Below, one piece after another: positions 1 through 11,148 of a stretch of 64,000 bases of DNA. The stretch lies in assembly GCA_034670405.1 (NCBI GenBank), contig JAXDDX010000001.1, positions 11,489,001-11,553,000 on the forward strand, read 5' to 3'. The notes below the pieces were generated by a model. It saw only the letters and a program-made list of their open reading frames with translations. It searched no databases and was not told the origin of the DNA. Numbering within the stretch: the first letter of the stretch is position 1; the number at the start of each line of letters is the position of its first letter. Source of the stretch: Hoplostethus atlanticus (lineage: Eukaryota; Chordata; Actinopteri; Trachichthyiformes; Trachichthyidae). The translations under genes and the position numbers were made by a program.

Positions 1-2749
1 TGAATGCCTTTTCTCAAGGGACTTAAAGCGGATGAAAAAAGCAACCAACAAATACACACAAACAGGCATGTAGACACACACACCAGTGACAGTGGTACAA
101 CTCCCTGCAGAGTTTCTCGCCAGCCTTGTGAGAGTGCACATGTTGACTGGAGACCACTAATGGTGGGTTGTTGCCGTACCGAGGTGTTGCACTAGCGATC
201 TGGGAGCTGGACGACTGCATTGCTGACATAACAAGATGGATTCTGAGTGACAAATTTACCGGTCAAGGGCAGATACTTGTATGAGGACCACACCAGGTGG
301 AGGGAAAGGGCAATGGGTGACCGCAGAGGGAGAGAAAGAGAAGGGCCAATGAATAAAGAATGTAGAGAGGAGGGACGAAAGAGTGCGAGGCAACTTGATG
401 CTTGCTGGTGCACATCAGGAAAAACAAGGTGATGAAAAAGACCTCTGTTCCTGGGGACAATGGTCTTCCTATAGAGAAGAGACGCAACTTCCCAATGTCA
501 GGGGAATTCGTCTGAGTTGTTTTTTTTACACCAGTGTAGGCTTTTATTCTTGAAGGTCAATGGAAATGTGCATATTAGAGAAAGCGCACACTCACAAAGT
601 TAACTTTTATAATGATATGATACATAACAGCATGGCCTCAGATTAAGTATGGTGTATTCTATAAAATGTGATTTATTCATTTTATTCCCCAGAGAGTACC
701 ACAAAGACAATGTGTTACGATCACTTATCTCAGCCTAATGCACATTACCTATAAAAACTGTCACAGCTGCATTTTTTTTATAGAACATGTAGCTGGGATG
801 TGTGACTGCAAATGACATACTATTCTCCATCCTTGATACCATGATAGGTAAATCATATTTCATGCGCAGCCAATTGTGCACTGTGCTTTTATCTGTGAGT
901 GTTGTAATATATCAGCCACCCAAAAGCATTCACGTCATGCCTATAATACTGGTGGCGTAGAGACTGGTGAGGTGTGAAATGAAGGACAGCTTGACAGCAC
1001 TTGAGCTGTCCTGTATGACCCATGCAGAATCTTCTACATTAGAAGACAATGGAATTCTCAATGATAATATATCACAGGATAATAAGTTACGGGATAATAA
1101 ATCATTCTAGACTAGCATGACCCTTTTTAAATAACGCTTTCCTAAGTTAGTTATAGCAAATTTGCAACTGCAACCCTAAATCGGCCTACAACATGTTTTC
1201 ACAAGTCAACTGTCAAACGCCTTATATTTGAGTATCACGATAATTGTACTACAAAAATAACAATAGCCTAATGTATTCATCTCAGATGGCAGATAACCAC
1301 ATGCTGCAGACATGCACAAAAAAACCCTGCAACATTTATTCAGTGCAAATGAATCACTCACATAGTCGTAGTGACCATAATTACTGAAACAACTGACACA
1401 GTCACATGGCATCACTTGTCATATCATGTCAGTAGGCCATATCATATGATTCATATGGAAATCATGTTTTTGCACCATGCATCTCGGCTCTCCCAGGGGT
1501 ATTAACAGTACTCTTTAAAAGTCTATTAAAAGTGTGTTGTTTGAATCAGCAGTATACCTAATGTAATTGGAGTCACGCCGAAGTGCACGTAAAAGAGTGA
1601 AAAAGCTAGCCAAGCTGTGTTTAATGTTTCATATAAATGTACCCCTTGGAATGGTTTATAAGACGTCTGCCTTATACGGTTTGATGGATTGGGATTTTAC
1701 AGTGCTGTATTGCTGTGTGCGTGGATGAAATCAAGTGAGGTGAGGGAGCAATGTCACCGTGAAGGTCATAAACAATGCTTCGGATGCTAATTTTTATTGA
1801 CGGCCATTTCCCTCTCTGCCATCCTCCCCCACCCCTGTTACCTCTAGCATCTTAGCACCTTGTACAATACAGTCATATTACTGGATTTCTTTTCTATTGT
1901 ATTGTGTGTGTGTGGGTGTGTGTGTGCGCGCGCCTGTGTGTGTGCATGTGTATGTGTGTATTGTCAGGGACCTGCAGGAGATGTGCCTCCAGGGTGCTGT
2001 TTTATCTCACACCTGTTCTATCTCCTTCATAGTTTTCTCTTTATTCAGAAGCCTAATCTGCAGAGATGCTACTAAGCACACATATCTTATTTGATTTCTG
2101 CAGGGCAAAGCTCCCCGATTGGTGCCTTTGATAGCACCATCTCCATGGCAATCAGATAAGACGAGTGTTGCTGTGAATAGTCTGCTGGGCCAACGTCAGC
2201 CAGTCATTGACAACCCACACTCTCAGCCTAATGACTATCACACTGAATGCAGTAAGTGGCCATACACAGAAAAAATCATGTTGGAGATCCTTGTCAGTAC
2301 CTTGAACTGCAAATTATTTATTGTTTGGTATGATTTGCATGTACGCTAATTAATTGCTGTTATTTCCAGTGAACACACACACAGTCTACATTCACTGTTA
2401 TTCAAAGGAACAGAAACCTAGCATACACTGCAGTAAATATTTACAGGTCAGTCCACAAATAGTGTCCTATAATACTTTCCCCCTTGAACGTAGTAATTTA
2501 TGGACACCATCTCAGAGGCTGTGGGACAGTGCCCTTTCACCAATAAATCTTATATTAATAACAGCTTTCATAAATTATATTTTTCCATCTCCCAAACGAT
2601 GTAACCTTTCCAGATAGCCACTAATAATACCATTTGCCCTGTAGGGCCTAGTGAGCAAGCCTTAAGGTCAGACCATAGCTTATAGCAATGGACTCTTAAA
2701 TAAGAATTTAAATATGGAGATCCAGTGCATGTGCACACGTGCACACACA

Positions 2750-2794
<45 letters not shown>

Positions 2795-2900
2795 CCACAC
2801 ATGACAAAAATCTATATAATAAGTGCATGAGGCTTGTCATTAGTGTGAGAAGAGACAGAGAGACACAGAGAATAGTTAACAAATCAGTGTATTAAGATTT
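1..2900. other. Intergenic, no gene seen
   Basis: I see no recognisable exon on either strand. The open frames here are short and lack family motifs. The stretch is AT-rich and carries a mixed TG/CG purine-pyrimidine tract around 1900-1960 and a CA array at 2742-2791. It could hold distal regulatory sequence of the downstream ETS gene, but nothing in the bases proves it. Confidence 0.5.
2742..2791. repeat. (CA)n microsatellite
   Basis: An almost pure CA dinucleotide array of about 50 bp with one AT interruption, preceded by a short palindromic GTGCACACGTGCAC segment. Confidence 0.95.
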
Positions 2901-2912
2901 GAATGATGGGGG

Positions 2913-2971
2913 GAGGTAGGCTGGATGCAGGAGAGAATCAAGCTAGTGGGCTGAATCACTCTGCATCCGCG
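2913..2971. repeat. Unnamed stem-forming dispersed repeat, copy 1
   Basis: This segment aligns without gaps to 19383-19441 at a constant offset of 16,470 bp, with about 73 percent identity over 59 bases by hand count. Its arms GGATGCAG (2923-2930) and CTGCATCC (2961-2968) are perfect reverse complements. The second copy keeps the pairing with swapped bases. I do not recognise the family. Confidence 0.55.
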
Positions 2972-3380
2972 ACCAATTACGGCTGAATGGCCAAGTGCAG
3001 CCGGGAAATGTAATTTTGCATTTGTCTTTAATTTGGGGGAGAGAAGGAGAATGAGCGGAGATGAGCTGGACCAGCAGCAGGCGGGCCGACCTTCTGCTAG
3101 CTTTGGTAGCTGCTATCTGACCTGGTTTTGGAGCTGAAGGCCAACCCGGAAGAGCTAGCGGGAGGTGCCGACCAGGGGACTGAGTGGGGAAAGCAGCAGT
3201 CGGGAACCAGTTGTTTTATGATGTTCTGTTAACGAATAAAACGCCGTCCGGCCAGTAACCTCTCTCGTGTAGCAAGTCTGCTACACCGCTTTACTCAGTT
3301 TCCTTTGTTGCATCTCTATTTTACTTTATCCATAGGACATGTCCCATTACATTACATTGTTTTGATGTTATGATTCTCTG
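2972..3380. other. GC-rich segment of unknown type, possible decayed element
   Basis: The segment is GC- and CpG-richer than the flanks. It contains an AATAAA hexamer followed by a CpG-rich run, and a perfect 8-bp hairpin (GTGTAGCA / TGCTACAC, 3267-3286). It looks like an untranslated or LTR-like piece of an older element, but I found no matching second copy and no coding motif. It lies immediately upstream of the Ty3/Gypsy insertion. Confidence 0.3.
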
Positions 3381-3382
3381 AC
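3378..3382. repeat. Target-site duplication, left copy
   Basis: CTGAC directly abuts the 5' LTR and is repeated exactly at 8847-8851 after the 3' LTR. Five-base duplications are usual for Ty3/Gypsy integrases. Confidence 0.9.
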
Positions 3383-3957
3383 TGTCACGGTCTCTGCCGT
3401 GCCCCCCTGTGTTCCCTGTGTGTTTCTACCTGTCTGTCCCTGTCTGTCTGTGTGTGTGTGTGTGTGTATTGGCGGGCGTGGCTCCAGATTCCGGCTCCTC
3501 CTCAGCTCATCACCGTCTCCCGTTCACCTGCTCCACTCCGCACACCTGCCATCCATCTATCATCACCGCCAATACTTAGACCCCGGATTTCCTCCCAGTC
3601 ATCGCCAGATCGTTGATTCAGCCAGTGTGGTTAGCTCACGTTCCCGGCCTACTACTACGACTGCTACAAAGTATTTCCTAAGCCTTGTGATTCCTTCCTT
3701 ACTAACCGTGTTTCTCCTCACCCCAGGATCTCAACCCGTACCCAGCCATACCGCTTTTCTCCCTGCCTGTCTACCTGCTCATCATCTGCCTGCCACGCTC
3801 GCCACCAGTCCCTCCGGCTCTACCCGCTTCCGCCTCCAGCTCCGTCCCCTGTCTCCGCTCCTGCCTACCCCCCGGTCTCCCCTTTTCGAATAAACCATTG
3901 TTCATTCAACTCCGTGTTCGGTTCTGCTTTTGGGTCCAACCTTGTGATACCATAACA
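3383..3957 (+). repeat. 5' LTR of the Ty3/Gypsy element
   Basis: A 575-bp LTR with TG...CA ends. It contains a short TG tract and an AATAAA hexamer at 3889-3894 followed by a T/G-rich stretch, as expected for polyadenylation at the R/U5 border. It carries about 49 bp near 3646-3700 that are absent from the 3' LTR. No convincing TATA box was picked out by eye. Confidence 0.92.
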
Positions 3958-3974
3958 GAACGATCTGGCCAGCG

Positions 3975-4979
3975 ATGGACCCAGCGAACCCGGACTCGGA
4001 GGCCGCCTCGCTCCGGAGAGCAATCGCCAGCCAAGGCGAGTTCTTGGGGCAGCACGAACAAGTTCTCCGGAGCCTCGCCGAAAACAACCAGGCTATGCTA
4101 CAGCAGATCACCCAGCTAACCAACCAGGTAGCTATGCTAACAACTCACCTCACTTCGCCAGTCTACACAGCCCCGCTCTCCCAACCAGTCCTCCCGGCTC
4201 CATCCCCGGTGCCTCCACCCTCCCGAGAATCCTACGCGGCGGATCCGGAACCATTCTCCGGGGATACGAACAAATGCCGAGGCTTCGTTCTCCAATGCTC
4301 CATGGTTTTCCACCAGCGGCCACAGACTTTCCCCACCGACTCCGCTAAGGTACGCTACGTTATCGGCTTGTTGAGAGGCAGGGCTCTGGCCTGGGCCGAG
4401 GCCGCTAGCTCCCACCAGCCTCTTACTTCTCTCTCATTTAACGATTTTATTTCTGAACTTAAGGATGTGTTTGACCACCCCGACCATTGGGGAGACGCTT
4501 CCAAGCGCCTAGCCAACATCCGCCAAGGAGCCCGCAGTGTGGCCGATTATTCCGTGGATTTTAAGACTTTGGCAGCTGACGCTGGGTGGGATGACGCGGC
4601 GCTACGGGGCATCTTTTTAAATGGTTTGACGGAACAGCTACAGGACGAAATAGCCACTCGAGACGAGCCGAACAATTTTAAGTCCCTTGTCTCCCTAGCC
4701 ATCAGGTTAGACAACCGTCTGCGGGGCCGGTGCCGGCAAGGAGCGTCACCTCTTCATCCGCCAAGCATCGCTCGCTCCGTCCCTCCTCCGCTCGCTGCTA
4801 CGGGAGCTGCATCGTCCAAGGCTTCCCATGGGGAGGAGCCCATGCAGCTGGGAAGAGCCCGCCTGTCGCCGGCTGAGCGGCTCCGCAGGATGCGGGCAGG
4901 TGAGTGCCTCTACTGTGGGGCACCCAACCACACTCTCGCTACCTGTCCTATCCGGCCAAAAGACCGGGCTCACCAGTAA
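3975..4979 (+). CDS. gag: Gag polyprotein of the Ty3/Gypsy element
   Basis: An intact 334-residue frame starting 17 bases after the 5' LTR. The first part is coiled-coil-like and Gln-rich, with a Pro/Ser-rich spacer around residues 60-85. A retrotransposon Gag (capsid-like) domain follows at about residues 95-190, and a zinc knuckle of the form C-x2-C-x4-H-x4-C sits at residues 311-324, near the C terminus. The family role is particle assembly and RNA packaging. The frame ends with TAA at 4977. Protease coding continues in the -1 frame and overlaps the end of gag, which fits the -1 frameshifting known for sushi-type elements, but I see no canonical slippery heptamer in the overlap. Confidence 0.9.
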   Translation: MDPANPDSEAASLRRAIASQGEFLGQHEQVLRSLAENNQAMLQQITQLTNQVAMLTTHLTSPVYTAPLSQPVLPAPSPVPPPSRESYAADPEPFSGDTNKCRGFVLQCSMVFHQRPQTFPTDSAKVRYVIGLLRGRALAWAEAASSHQPLTSLSFNDFISELKDVFDHPDHWGDASKRLANIRQGARSVADYSVDFKTLAADAGWDDAALRGIFLNGLTEQLQDEIATRDEPNNFKSLVSLAIRLDNRLRGRCRQGASPLHPPSIARSVPPPLAATGAASSKASHGEEPMQLGRARLSPAERLRRMRAGECLYCGAPNHTLATCPIRPKDRAHQ

Positions 4980-5475
4980 CAGTCGGGGTACTGGTGAGCC
5001 AAACGGCCTCTTCCCCCTTCCCACGCATGCAGTTCAAAGCCACCTTGTGTTGGAACCAGGAGACTCTACCCCTGCTGGCTCTGGTGGATTCGGGCGCCAA
5101 TGAAAATTGTATTGATTCCGAGCTCGTCTCCCAGGCCGGCATTACCACCGAGCCGCTAGCCTCCCCGCTAAACGCCAACGCCTTGGACGGGAAACTACTG
5201 GCTCACATCACCCACCAAACTAGACCCCTGCTCCTCATCCTCTCCGGTAACCACAGGGAACAAATCCGCTTCCACCTGATCTCCTCACCTCATGCCCCCA
5301 TCATCCTTGGACACCCCTGGCTGAGACTTCATAACCCCCACCTCGACTGGTCCTCTGGCAAGGTAACCAGTTGGAGCCCATTCTGTTTATCATCTTGCAT
5401 GCAATCTGCTCTTCCCCCCACAGAGGGCGCTGCGACTCCACCAGTTCCTGAGCCTCCGGACCTCTCCTCCGTCCA
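4904..5475 (+). CDS. pol: Pol, protease segment (-1 frame relative to gag)
   Basis: This is the retropepsin part of pol. The catalytic Asp-Ser-Gly triplet lies at 5087-5095 within a hydrophobic LALVDSGAN context, followed by the second hydrophobic half with an ILGHPWL motif near 5310. It overlaps the last 76 bases of gag. The frame stays open to 5746, but after about 5473 the encoded sequence stops resembling Pol: the RT sequence continues in the next -1 frame. The simplest reading is a single-base deletion in a C-run near 5472-5475. The first ATG used here is only a marker; translation probably enters by frameshifting from gag. Confidence 0.8.
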
Positions 5476-7380
5476 TCCACATACCATGACCTGGGGGAGG
5501 TGTTTAGCAAACAACTGGTGCTTTCTCTGCCTCCACATCGTCCCTACGATTGCGCCATTGACCTCCTTCCCGGGGCTACACTTCCCTCGAGCCGTCTCTA
5601 CAACCTCTCTCGGCCGGAGAGAACCACCATGGAGACATACATCAAGGACTCTCTGGCTGCTGGCATCATCCGGCCATCATCTTCCCCGGTTGGTGCCGGC
5701 TTCTTTTTCGTCTCCAAGAAGGATCTCTCCCTGCGTCCATGCATAGACGTCCGGGGCCTAAACAGCATCACGGTCAAAAACAAGTACCCTCTTCCACTCA
5801 TCGACTCCGCCTTCGAACCTCTCCATGGAGCCACCATATTTTTCAAACTGGACCTCAGGAATGCTTACCACTTGGTCAGAATCCGGGAAGGAGACGAGTG
5901 TAAGACGGCGTTCAATACACCTCTGGGCCACTTTGAATACCTGGTCATGCCTTTTGGCCTGACCAACGCCCCTGCCATCTTCCAGGCCCTCGTCAACGAC
6001 GTGCTCCGAGACTTCCTCAATCGCTCGGTGTTCGTATATCTCGACGACATACTCATCTTTTCCCGGACTCTGGAGGAACACACCCAGCACGTCAGGCAGG
6101 TGCTCCAGAGACTCTTTGAGAACAAACTCTTCGTGAAAGCCGAGAAGTGTGAGTTTCACGTGAGTTCAGTGGGCTTCTTGGGATATATTATCGAGAGCGG
6201 GCAGGTGAGAGCAGATCCGGGGAAGATACAGGCAGTGGCGGAGTGGCCAACACCTTCGTCCCTGAAGCAACTACAACGCTTCCTTGGGTTCGCCAATTTT
6301 TACCGCCGCTTCATCCGGGATTACAGCCTCATAGCCGCACCGCTGACCAGACTCACCTCTCCAGCCGTCCCTTTCTCCTGGTCCCCCGAGGCTGAGCAGG
6401 CTTTATCCCAGCTGAAGGAACGCTTCACCTCCGCGCCTATCCTGGTACACCCTGACCCCTCGCGTCAGTTCACCGTGGAGGTGGATGCCTCCGACACAGG
6501 GGTCGGGGCTATCCTCTCACAACGCTCCAGCACTGACCAAAAGCTCCATCCTTGTGCCTTCCTTTCCCGTCGCCTATCCCCGGCCGAACGCAACTATGAT
6601 GTGGGCAATCGAGAGTTGCTGGCGGTGAAGTTGGCCCTGGAGGAGTGGAGACACTGGTTGGAGGGGGCAGAACATCCGTTTATCGTCTGGACCGACCATA
6701 AGAACCTCTCCTATATCCAGTCTGCCAAACGCCTCAACTCCCGCCAAGCCCGTTGGGCTCTTTTCTTCGGGCGTTTTAACTTCACCATCACTTACCGTCC
6801 CGGTTCCCGCAACGTGAAACCCGATGCTCTCTCCCGCCAGTACCTCACCCAGGAGGCTCCACCCAACCCGGACTACATCCTCCCGTCATCCTGCGTGGTG
6901 GCTGCAGTCACCTGGGAGGTCGAGCAGTTGGTGAGGCAGGCACAACGGGACCAACCCGATCCAGGTAACGGTCCTCCTAACCGCTTGTTTGTCCCTGATT
7001 CTACTCGCTCCCAGGTCCTCCAGTGGGGTCACACGTCCCGCATTGCCTGCCACCCAGGGGTGGGCCGCACCTCATCCCTCCTCAAAAGACATTTTTGGTG
7101 GCCATCCATGGAGGCCGCTGTTCGGGCCTTCGTGGCTGCCTGCACGGTTTGCGCTCGGGGCAAGTCCTCTCATCGGCCTCCCGCCGGCCTGCTACGCCCA
7201 CTGCCTGTTCCCGGTCGTCCCTGGTCACACATCGCATTGGATTTTGTCACCGGTCTACCTCCATCCCAAGGTAACTCCACTATACTCACCATCGTAGATC
7301 GTTTTTCTAAGTCTGCCCACTTTGTTGCTCTACCCAAACTCCCCACAGCCCAGGAGACGGCCGAACTGCTCACCCTCTGA
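5476..7380 (+). pseudogene. pol: Pol, reverse transcriptase, RNase H and N-terminal integrase (interrupted)
   Basis: A long open frame that begins without its own start codon because it is the continuation of pol after the upstream one-base frameshift. RT palm motifs are clear, including YLDD at 6037-6048. RNase H follows with VEVDAS near 6475-6492, a NRELLAVK segment and WTDHKNL. An integrase zinc-binding region with paired His and paired Cys lies near 7026-7155, and the first core Asp is in LDFVTGLP near 7237. The frame ends at a TGA at 7378-7380, exactly where the integrase core should continue. The expected conserved residues between the LLTL and DIVSD segments are missing, so a deletion of a few dozen bases changed the frame. 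Confidence 0.88.
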
Positions 7381-8272
7381 CATCGTCTCGGACCGGGGGC
7401 CGCAGTTCATCTCCCAGGTCTGGAGGTCCTTCTGTCAGGCACTTGGGGCTTCGGTGAGTCTCTCCTCGGGTTTTCACCCACAGACTAATGGGCAGACAGA
7501 ACGAACCAACCAAGACCTGGAGTCGGCCCTTCGCTGTGTTGCCGCCCGCAATTCCACTGCCTGGAGCTCACTGTTACCTTGGGTGGAGTACGCTCACAAC
7601 TCCCTGACCAGCACTGCCACGGGGGTATCTCCATTCGAGGCTTCCTTGGGCTACCAACCGCCCCTGTTTCCGGCCCAGGAGGAGGAGATTGCCGTACCTT
7701 CTGTCCAGACCCACCTTCGCCGTTGCCGCCGGATCTGGAGGGAGACGCGTGCCGCGCTAATCCGCACTGCCGACCGCAACCGGCGGTTGGCCGATCGCCA
7801 CCGGACTCCGGCTCCGGACTACCAACCGGGGCAGAAGGTATGGCTCTCCTCCAGGGACATCCCACTCAGGGATGTCTCCAAAAAACTTTCCCCCCGGTTC
7901 ATTGGCCCATTTGAAATCACCAGCATCATCAATCCCTCTGTTGTCAAGCTCAAGCTACCCAAATCTATGAGGATTCACCCCACCTTTCATGTTTCACAAT
8001 TAAAACCAGTGTCTGTCAGCCCTTTGTGCCCTCCAGCCGTTCCCCCTCCACCCCCCCGGGTCATCGACGACCACCCAGCCTACACTGTCCGGGAACTATT
8101 GGACGTGCGCCGCCGAGGCTGGGGATACCAGTATCTCGTCGACTGGGAGGGATACGGCCCTGAGGAGCGTTCCTGGGTTCCCCGTCGCCTCATTTTGGAC
8201 CCCTCCCTCATCCGGGAGTTCCACCAGGCCCATCCTGACAAGCCGGGTGGGTCGCCTGGATGCTCCCGTTGA
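7376..8272 (+). pseudogene. pol: Pol, C-terminal integrase and chromodomain (frameshifted)
   Basis: This is the downstream remainder of the integrase in another frame. It opens at the segment [10 protein letters not shown], which holds the second core Asp, and then carries [12 protein letters not shown] with the catalytic Glu near 7489-7524. A GPFEI segment near 7900 and [11 protein letters not shown] near 7977-8010 are typical of chromovirus integrase tails. A chromodomain lies at about 8080-8240 with the aromatic W-E-G-Y-G and S-W-V-P signature. In this family the chromodomain directs integration to particular chromatin marks. It is separated from the rest of pol by the frameshifting deletion near 7376, so no full integrase can be made from this copy. 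Confidence 0.88.
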
Positions 8273-8282
8273 GGGGGGGTAC
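8271..8282 (+). other. Polypurine tract of the retrotransposon
   Basis: GAGGGGGGGTAC directly precedes the 3' LTR. Such a G-rich purine run primes plus-strand DNA synthesis in LTR elements. Confidence 0.85.
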
Positions 8283-8344
8283 TGTCACGGTCTCTGCTGT
8301 GCCCCCCTGTGTTCCCTGTGTGTTTCTACCTGTCTGTCCCTGTC

Positions 8345-8408
<64 letters not shown>

Positions 8409-8846
8409 GGCGGGCGTGGCTCCAGATTCCGGCTCCTCCTCAGCTCATCACCGTCTCCCATTCACCTGCTCCACTCCGCACACCTGCCATCCATCTATCA
8501 TCACCGCCAATACTTAGACCCCGGATTTCCTCCCACTCATCGCCAGATCGTTGATTCAGCCAGTGTGGTTAGCTCACGTTTCCTTCCTTACTAACTGTGT
8601 CTCTCCTCACCCCAGGATCTCAACCCGTACCCAGCCATACTGCTTTTCTCCCTGCCTGTCTACCTGCTCATCATCTGCCTGCCACGCTCGCCACCAGTCC
8701 CTCCGGCTCTACCCGCTTCCGCCTCCAGCTCCGTCCCCTGTCTCCGCTCCTGCCTACCCCCCGGTCTCCCCTTTTCGAATAAACCATTGTTCATTCAACT
8801 CCGTGTTCGGTTCTGCTTTTGAGTCCAACCTTGTGATACCATAACA
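8283..8846 (+). repeat. 3' LTR of the Ty3/Gypsy element
   Basis: A 564-bp LTR with the same ends as the 5' copy and an AATAAA hexamer at 8778-8783. Its TG tract (about 8349-8405) is around 38 bp longer than in the 5' LTR, and it lacks about 49 bp found in the 5' LTR near the GCTCACGTT segment. Confidence 0.92.
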
Positions 8847-8851
8847 CTGAC
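8847..8851. repeat. Target-site duplication, right copy
   Basis: CTGAC, identical to the five bases before the 5' LTR. Confidence 0.9.
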
Positions 8852-11109
8852 ATCAGAGGTCAGCTAGTAAGATGGAACTGATATTGAGGGGAAGGAAAAC
8901 TCCCAGCATCCCTTATGGACTGTTTAATAAAGTATTTTGTGTGAATCTAAGTTCCCAACAATTAGTTAGAATGCAAACTATATTATTTCTGTTCTGCATT
9001 TTTAATAAAATGGCACTCGTCAGGCAGATCGCTAGGAGTATATAGCACTATATAACACATTTAATATATATACAATGCGTGAACAAATGCACTTTTCCAT
9101 TATATAATGCATTAAGAATGACTTTGAGCAGAATGTCTGTCCATATGAACATTTCATAGATAGAGAACACTGGAATGCAATTTGCATTACAATCTCATAA
9201 TACGATTTTGTTTGTTTTGAATCAGTCCTCAGAAAGTTTGAAATTAGCTATTTAAAATGTTTGGGGAATATAATAGCTCCATATAAATGTCCAATCCACA
9301 TTTCCAGTTCTGTAAAAGCATCAAATAAAGCATTCTGACCTGGATTTGGAAATGGCATGAAAACATTTGAGGGCTTTTAGCTGGAGCAGAGATAAAGAAG
9401 CAGATGCTGAAATTCTCTCTCTACGTGAAGACTTGCATAAACTGCAATTCCACACTTGTCTCTAAAGTAATAGATAAGTCTTAAAAAGATTAGTATACAA
9501 ACATAATAATAGAAACGATACTCCCTCTCAGCTCATGCGTTTAATACCCATTGACAATATTGATGTGATTGTCAGTGTAAATGTTGTGAACAGTTGTGAT
9601 TATGAGTGCTCTTTGATTATTGCATTGTAAACATAAATTGTTCGACCCAGCTGAGGACAAAAGAAAGCCCTCTGATAAGCCTGCTGGTGCACACAAAGCC
9701 ACAAAGCCACGTTTTGCCTTTTACTCTGGCCCCTCTTCATATTAGTAATGTCTTTATCCCAAATGTCTAGGTAGGAACATGTGATGTGTGAGCAGGCTTT
9801 CCTCTAAACCCTGGTGACCTGGATGTTATCTTGTGCACAACTGGTATGCTGCCCTTCATATAGCACATTAATGAGCAAATATGTGGGTTGCCGGAAAAGA
9901 AAAGGAAAACATAATCCCGGACTTTGATGCTGAAAAGGCCTGATCACTTTTGTTGCTTTGTGGATTTGTTGTAAGAGCGGGGGCTGTGAGTGTGTCTTCC
10001 CCCTGGAGACATGAGAGGGACATCAGAAAGCACAACGCCTGTCATCTTACATCCATCCTCCCCATGCCGTTCCTCTGTCATCGACGATTGGATCAGGGAT
10101 AATGACTCTCACAGGGACCCTTTACAGGAAGGTGGCCATTACGCAGATATGGTGGAAAGCCACAAATATAGCCATCCCTGTGCTGGTTGGGAATATACTA
10201 CAATAATTAGTCTAATGGCAGCTAAAAGAAAACAAGTTCAGCCAGTACACATGTAACGCAGTTCATCATTTCCTCACCCTTTACCCTCACCATCACTATG
10301 ATCATATACCAAGCAGATTTGAAAGAGAACAGCATCACTCATTCATCCTTCCTATATATACAGAATAGCAGCTTGTTAAATCACCACACCAGCCCTTTTA
10401 GCAGCGTTTGTATCCATACATCAGCAGGAGGGGATAGCCTCTCACTTCCTTATTCATTATTTTCCGAACTACTCCCGAGTTTGTCCATCTAGATTCTAGC
10501 ATCATGGCCAAAACAGAATACAAAAATAATGCCAACATATGCATAAAAGCACAGCAGCTGTTTATGTGGTTCTTCTTTTGGTTGTCGGACAGCCTTTTCC
10601 CCGGGTCTTACTGCTATATGCCCTTAGCCATCGAAGAGCAAGCACTTCTTAAAGCCAAGACTTAAAACAGACCATCTCTCCTCACCAATGTGAATTATCA
10701 GCCAGGCTGTTGACTGTGGTGGGGCACAACCTTAAACTAAACTAACCTCAGAGACAGAAAATAGTGGCATAGTGGTTTAAAGGTGTGACTAAAAATCCAC
10801 AGGTTTAGGCAGACCAGAGATTGATTGATCAAAGATACAGTATTTTGGCCTCTGTGTGGCTTTGAATAAAAAACATTTTAAAAAAAGTAAAATAAAATAA
10901 GTATCAAAAGATGTCAAAAAATGTTTTGAATGTGCATGTTGTAAGTAAGATACTGTATAATCTACCCATTTCCCATCCTGGCCTATAAAGGTATTCACAT
11001 TCACCAGGTGGCCAACCTCAAAATGCTAGTGAGCATGAAGAATCTTTGTTGAATGCATCGCTTTGATATTAATGCTGATGTATTGTCTTGATTTATCTTA
11101 ACGTCATAG

Positions 11110-11114
<5 letters not shown>

Positions 11115-11143
<29 letters not shown>
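11115..11143. repeat. (TC)n microsatellite
   Basis: A pure TC array followed by further pyrimidine-rich sequence. Confidence 0.9.

Positions 11144-11148
<5 letters not shown>

Larger units (their letters stand above)
3383..8846 (+). mobile_element. Ty3/Gypsy chromovirus LTR retrotransposon, nearly complete
   Basis: A 5,464-bp element with two LTRs that begin TGTCACGG and end ATAACA. It is flanked by the identical 5-bp duplication CTGAC (3378-3382 and 8847-8851). The order is LTR, gag with a zinc knuckle, protease, reverse transcriptase, RNase H, integrase, chromodomain, G-rich polypurine tract, LTR. The terminal chromodomain places it among chromoviruses, and the fish context and Gag/Pol style suggest a sushi-like lineage (inference). 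By hand the LTRs differ at about 8 positions outside two indels, roughly 1.5 percent, so the insertion is fairly young. Pol is interrupted by a one-base frameshift before RT and a frameshifting deletion in the integrase core, so this copy is probably not autonomous. Confidence 0.95.
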
